Source: RGIG5612 sp963589005 (lineage in GTDB: Bacteria > Bacillota > Clostridia > Lachnospirales > Lachnospiraceae). Taken from it: a DNA stretch of 13,703 bases. Within the stretch, counting starts at the first letter, position 1. Each line of letters starts with the position of its first letter. The stretch covers positions 1-13,703 of the forward strand of contig CAVAJR010000040.1 of assembly GCA_963589005.1 (NCBI GenBank). The letters are read 5' to 3'. The translations under genes and the position numbers were made by a program. Shown in pieces: positions 13,463 through 13,703 of this stretch. A model generated the notes under the pieces. The model saw only the letters and a program-made list of their open reading frames with translations. It was not told the DNA's origin and searched no databases.

Positions 13463-13625
13463 TGGCCAAAAATGAGCACGAAGTGCGCAGCAATCTATGT
13501 TTAGCAGTGGACTGAAAGTCTCGGCACGGAGTGATCGTATCTATGTATTGGATGCCTATTCTTGACACATTGTCCAGACATAGTCTTGTGTATGAAGAAA
13601 TTAATAGTTAGTGAAGGACACAAAA
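13463..13625 (+). other. aroEK-aroQ intergenic region
   Basis: 163 nt without a gene. It has a small GCAC-GAA-GTGC dyad (13476-13486), a GACT / AGTC stem near 13512-13522, and a consensus -35-like TTGACA (13562-13567). No matching -10 lies at 16-18 nt, so a promoter is not called. No T-run follows the stems, so nothing suggests the operon ends before aroQ. Confidence 0.5.
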
Positions 13626-13703
13626 ATGAAGATATTAGTTATAAATGGACCGAATCTTAATATGTTGGGAATAAGAGAGCCGCAGATATATGGTGCCAAA
13701 ACA
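13626..13703 (+). CDS. aroQ: Type II 3-dehydroquinate dehydratase (3' end beyond window)
   Basis: The first 26 codons read MKILVINGPNLNMLGIREPQ followed by IYGAKT. The NGPNLN-x-LG-x-REP-x-IYG block is diagnostic of type II dehydroquinases and contains the start of the flexible active-site loop. The enzyme dehydrates 3-dehydroquinate to 3-dehydroshikimate, the one step otherwise missing from this cluster. AAGGA (13614-13618) is 7 nt before ATG. The full protein would be about 140-150 residues; the rest lies outside the window. Confidence 0.93.
   Translation, partial: MKILVINGPNLNMLGIREPQIYGAKT

Noticed and set aside
13562..13600. Promoter for aroQ from the TTGACA at 13562
   Set aside because: No acceptable -10 at 16-18 nt spacing; the nearest A/T-rich hexamers are at the wrong distance.
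1..13703. CRISPR array, tRNA/rRNA, transposase, T-box or other known riboswitch
   Set aside because: No regularly spaced repeats, no tRNA-like cloverleaf, no transposase motifs, and no T-box (no TGGNACCGCG-type element before aroF or pheA).

Overview
The window looks like a chromosomal segment of a low-GC Gram-positive anaerobe, most likely a clostridium of the Lachnospiraceae type. The evidence is strong purine-rich ribosome binding sites, two-subunit class I (Fe-S) fumarase genes, DegV, PadR/DUF2812 and XRE-membrane genes, and a Thermotoga-like type I DAHP synthase with a type II dehydroquinase. The genus assignment is inference; no rRNA or tRNA gene is present to test it.

Left part (1-5912), accessory and housekeeping genes. 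It starts inside an XRE-family regulator with four C-terminal membrane segments (2-589), followed by an unrecognised secreted Tyr-rich protein (669-1454). On the minus strand come the fumarase beta subunit (1566-2093), a DUF2812 membrane protein (2262-2798) and a PadR regulator (2800-3114). The fumarase alpha subunit lies on the plus strand at 3431-4273. So the two subunits of one enzyme are on opposite strands, each behind its own near-identical promoter copy. These copies form a 63-bp inverted repeat (2205-2267 and 3337-3399) that brackets the PadR/DUF2812 pair exactly. The PadR promoter carries three overlapping or adjacent dyads, as expected for autorepression. A SnoaL-like protein (4551-4922) and a DegV lipid-binding protein (5043-5912) follow.

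Right part (5975-13703), an aromatic amino acid operon. The order is aroF (DAHP synthase), aroB, aroA, aroC, pheA (chorismate mutase-prephenate dehydratase), an aroE-aroK fusion, and the first 26 codons of a type II aroQ. Together these give every step from PEP plus erythrose-4-phosphate to chorismate, and on to phenylpyruvate. Several joints are tight: aroF-aroB 4 nt, aroA-aroC ATGA overlap, pheA-aroEK stop next to start. Two longer gaps (aroB-aroA, aroC-pheA) hold GC-rich palindromes and repeats.

The most notable element is in front of aroF. A good sigma-A promoter is followed by a 20-residue leader peptide, MSNRYFFSITFFFNFTDRIK (six Phe, one Tyr). Then come a perfect intrinsic terminator and an alternative antiterminator stem whose 5' arm begins 2 nt after the leader stop codon. 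This is the full architecture of ribosome-mediated transcription attenuation by phenylalanine supply. It fits an operon that contains pheA and whose DAHP synthase has a predicted Phe/Tyr feedback domain.
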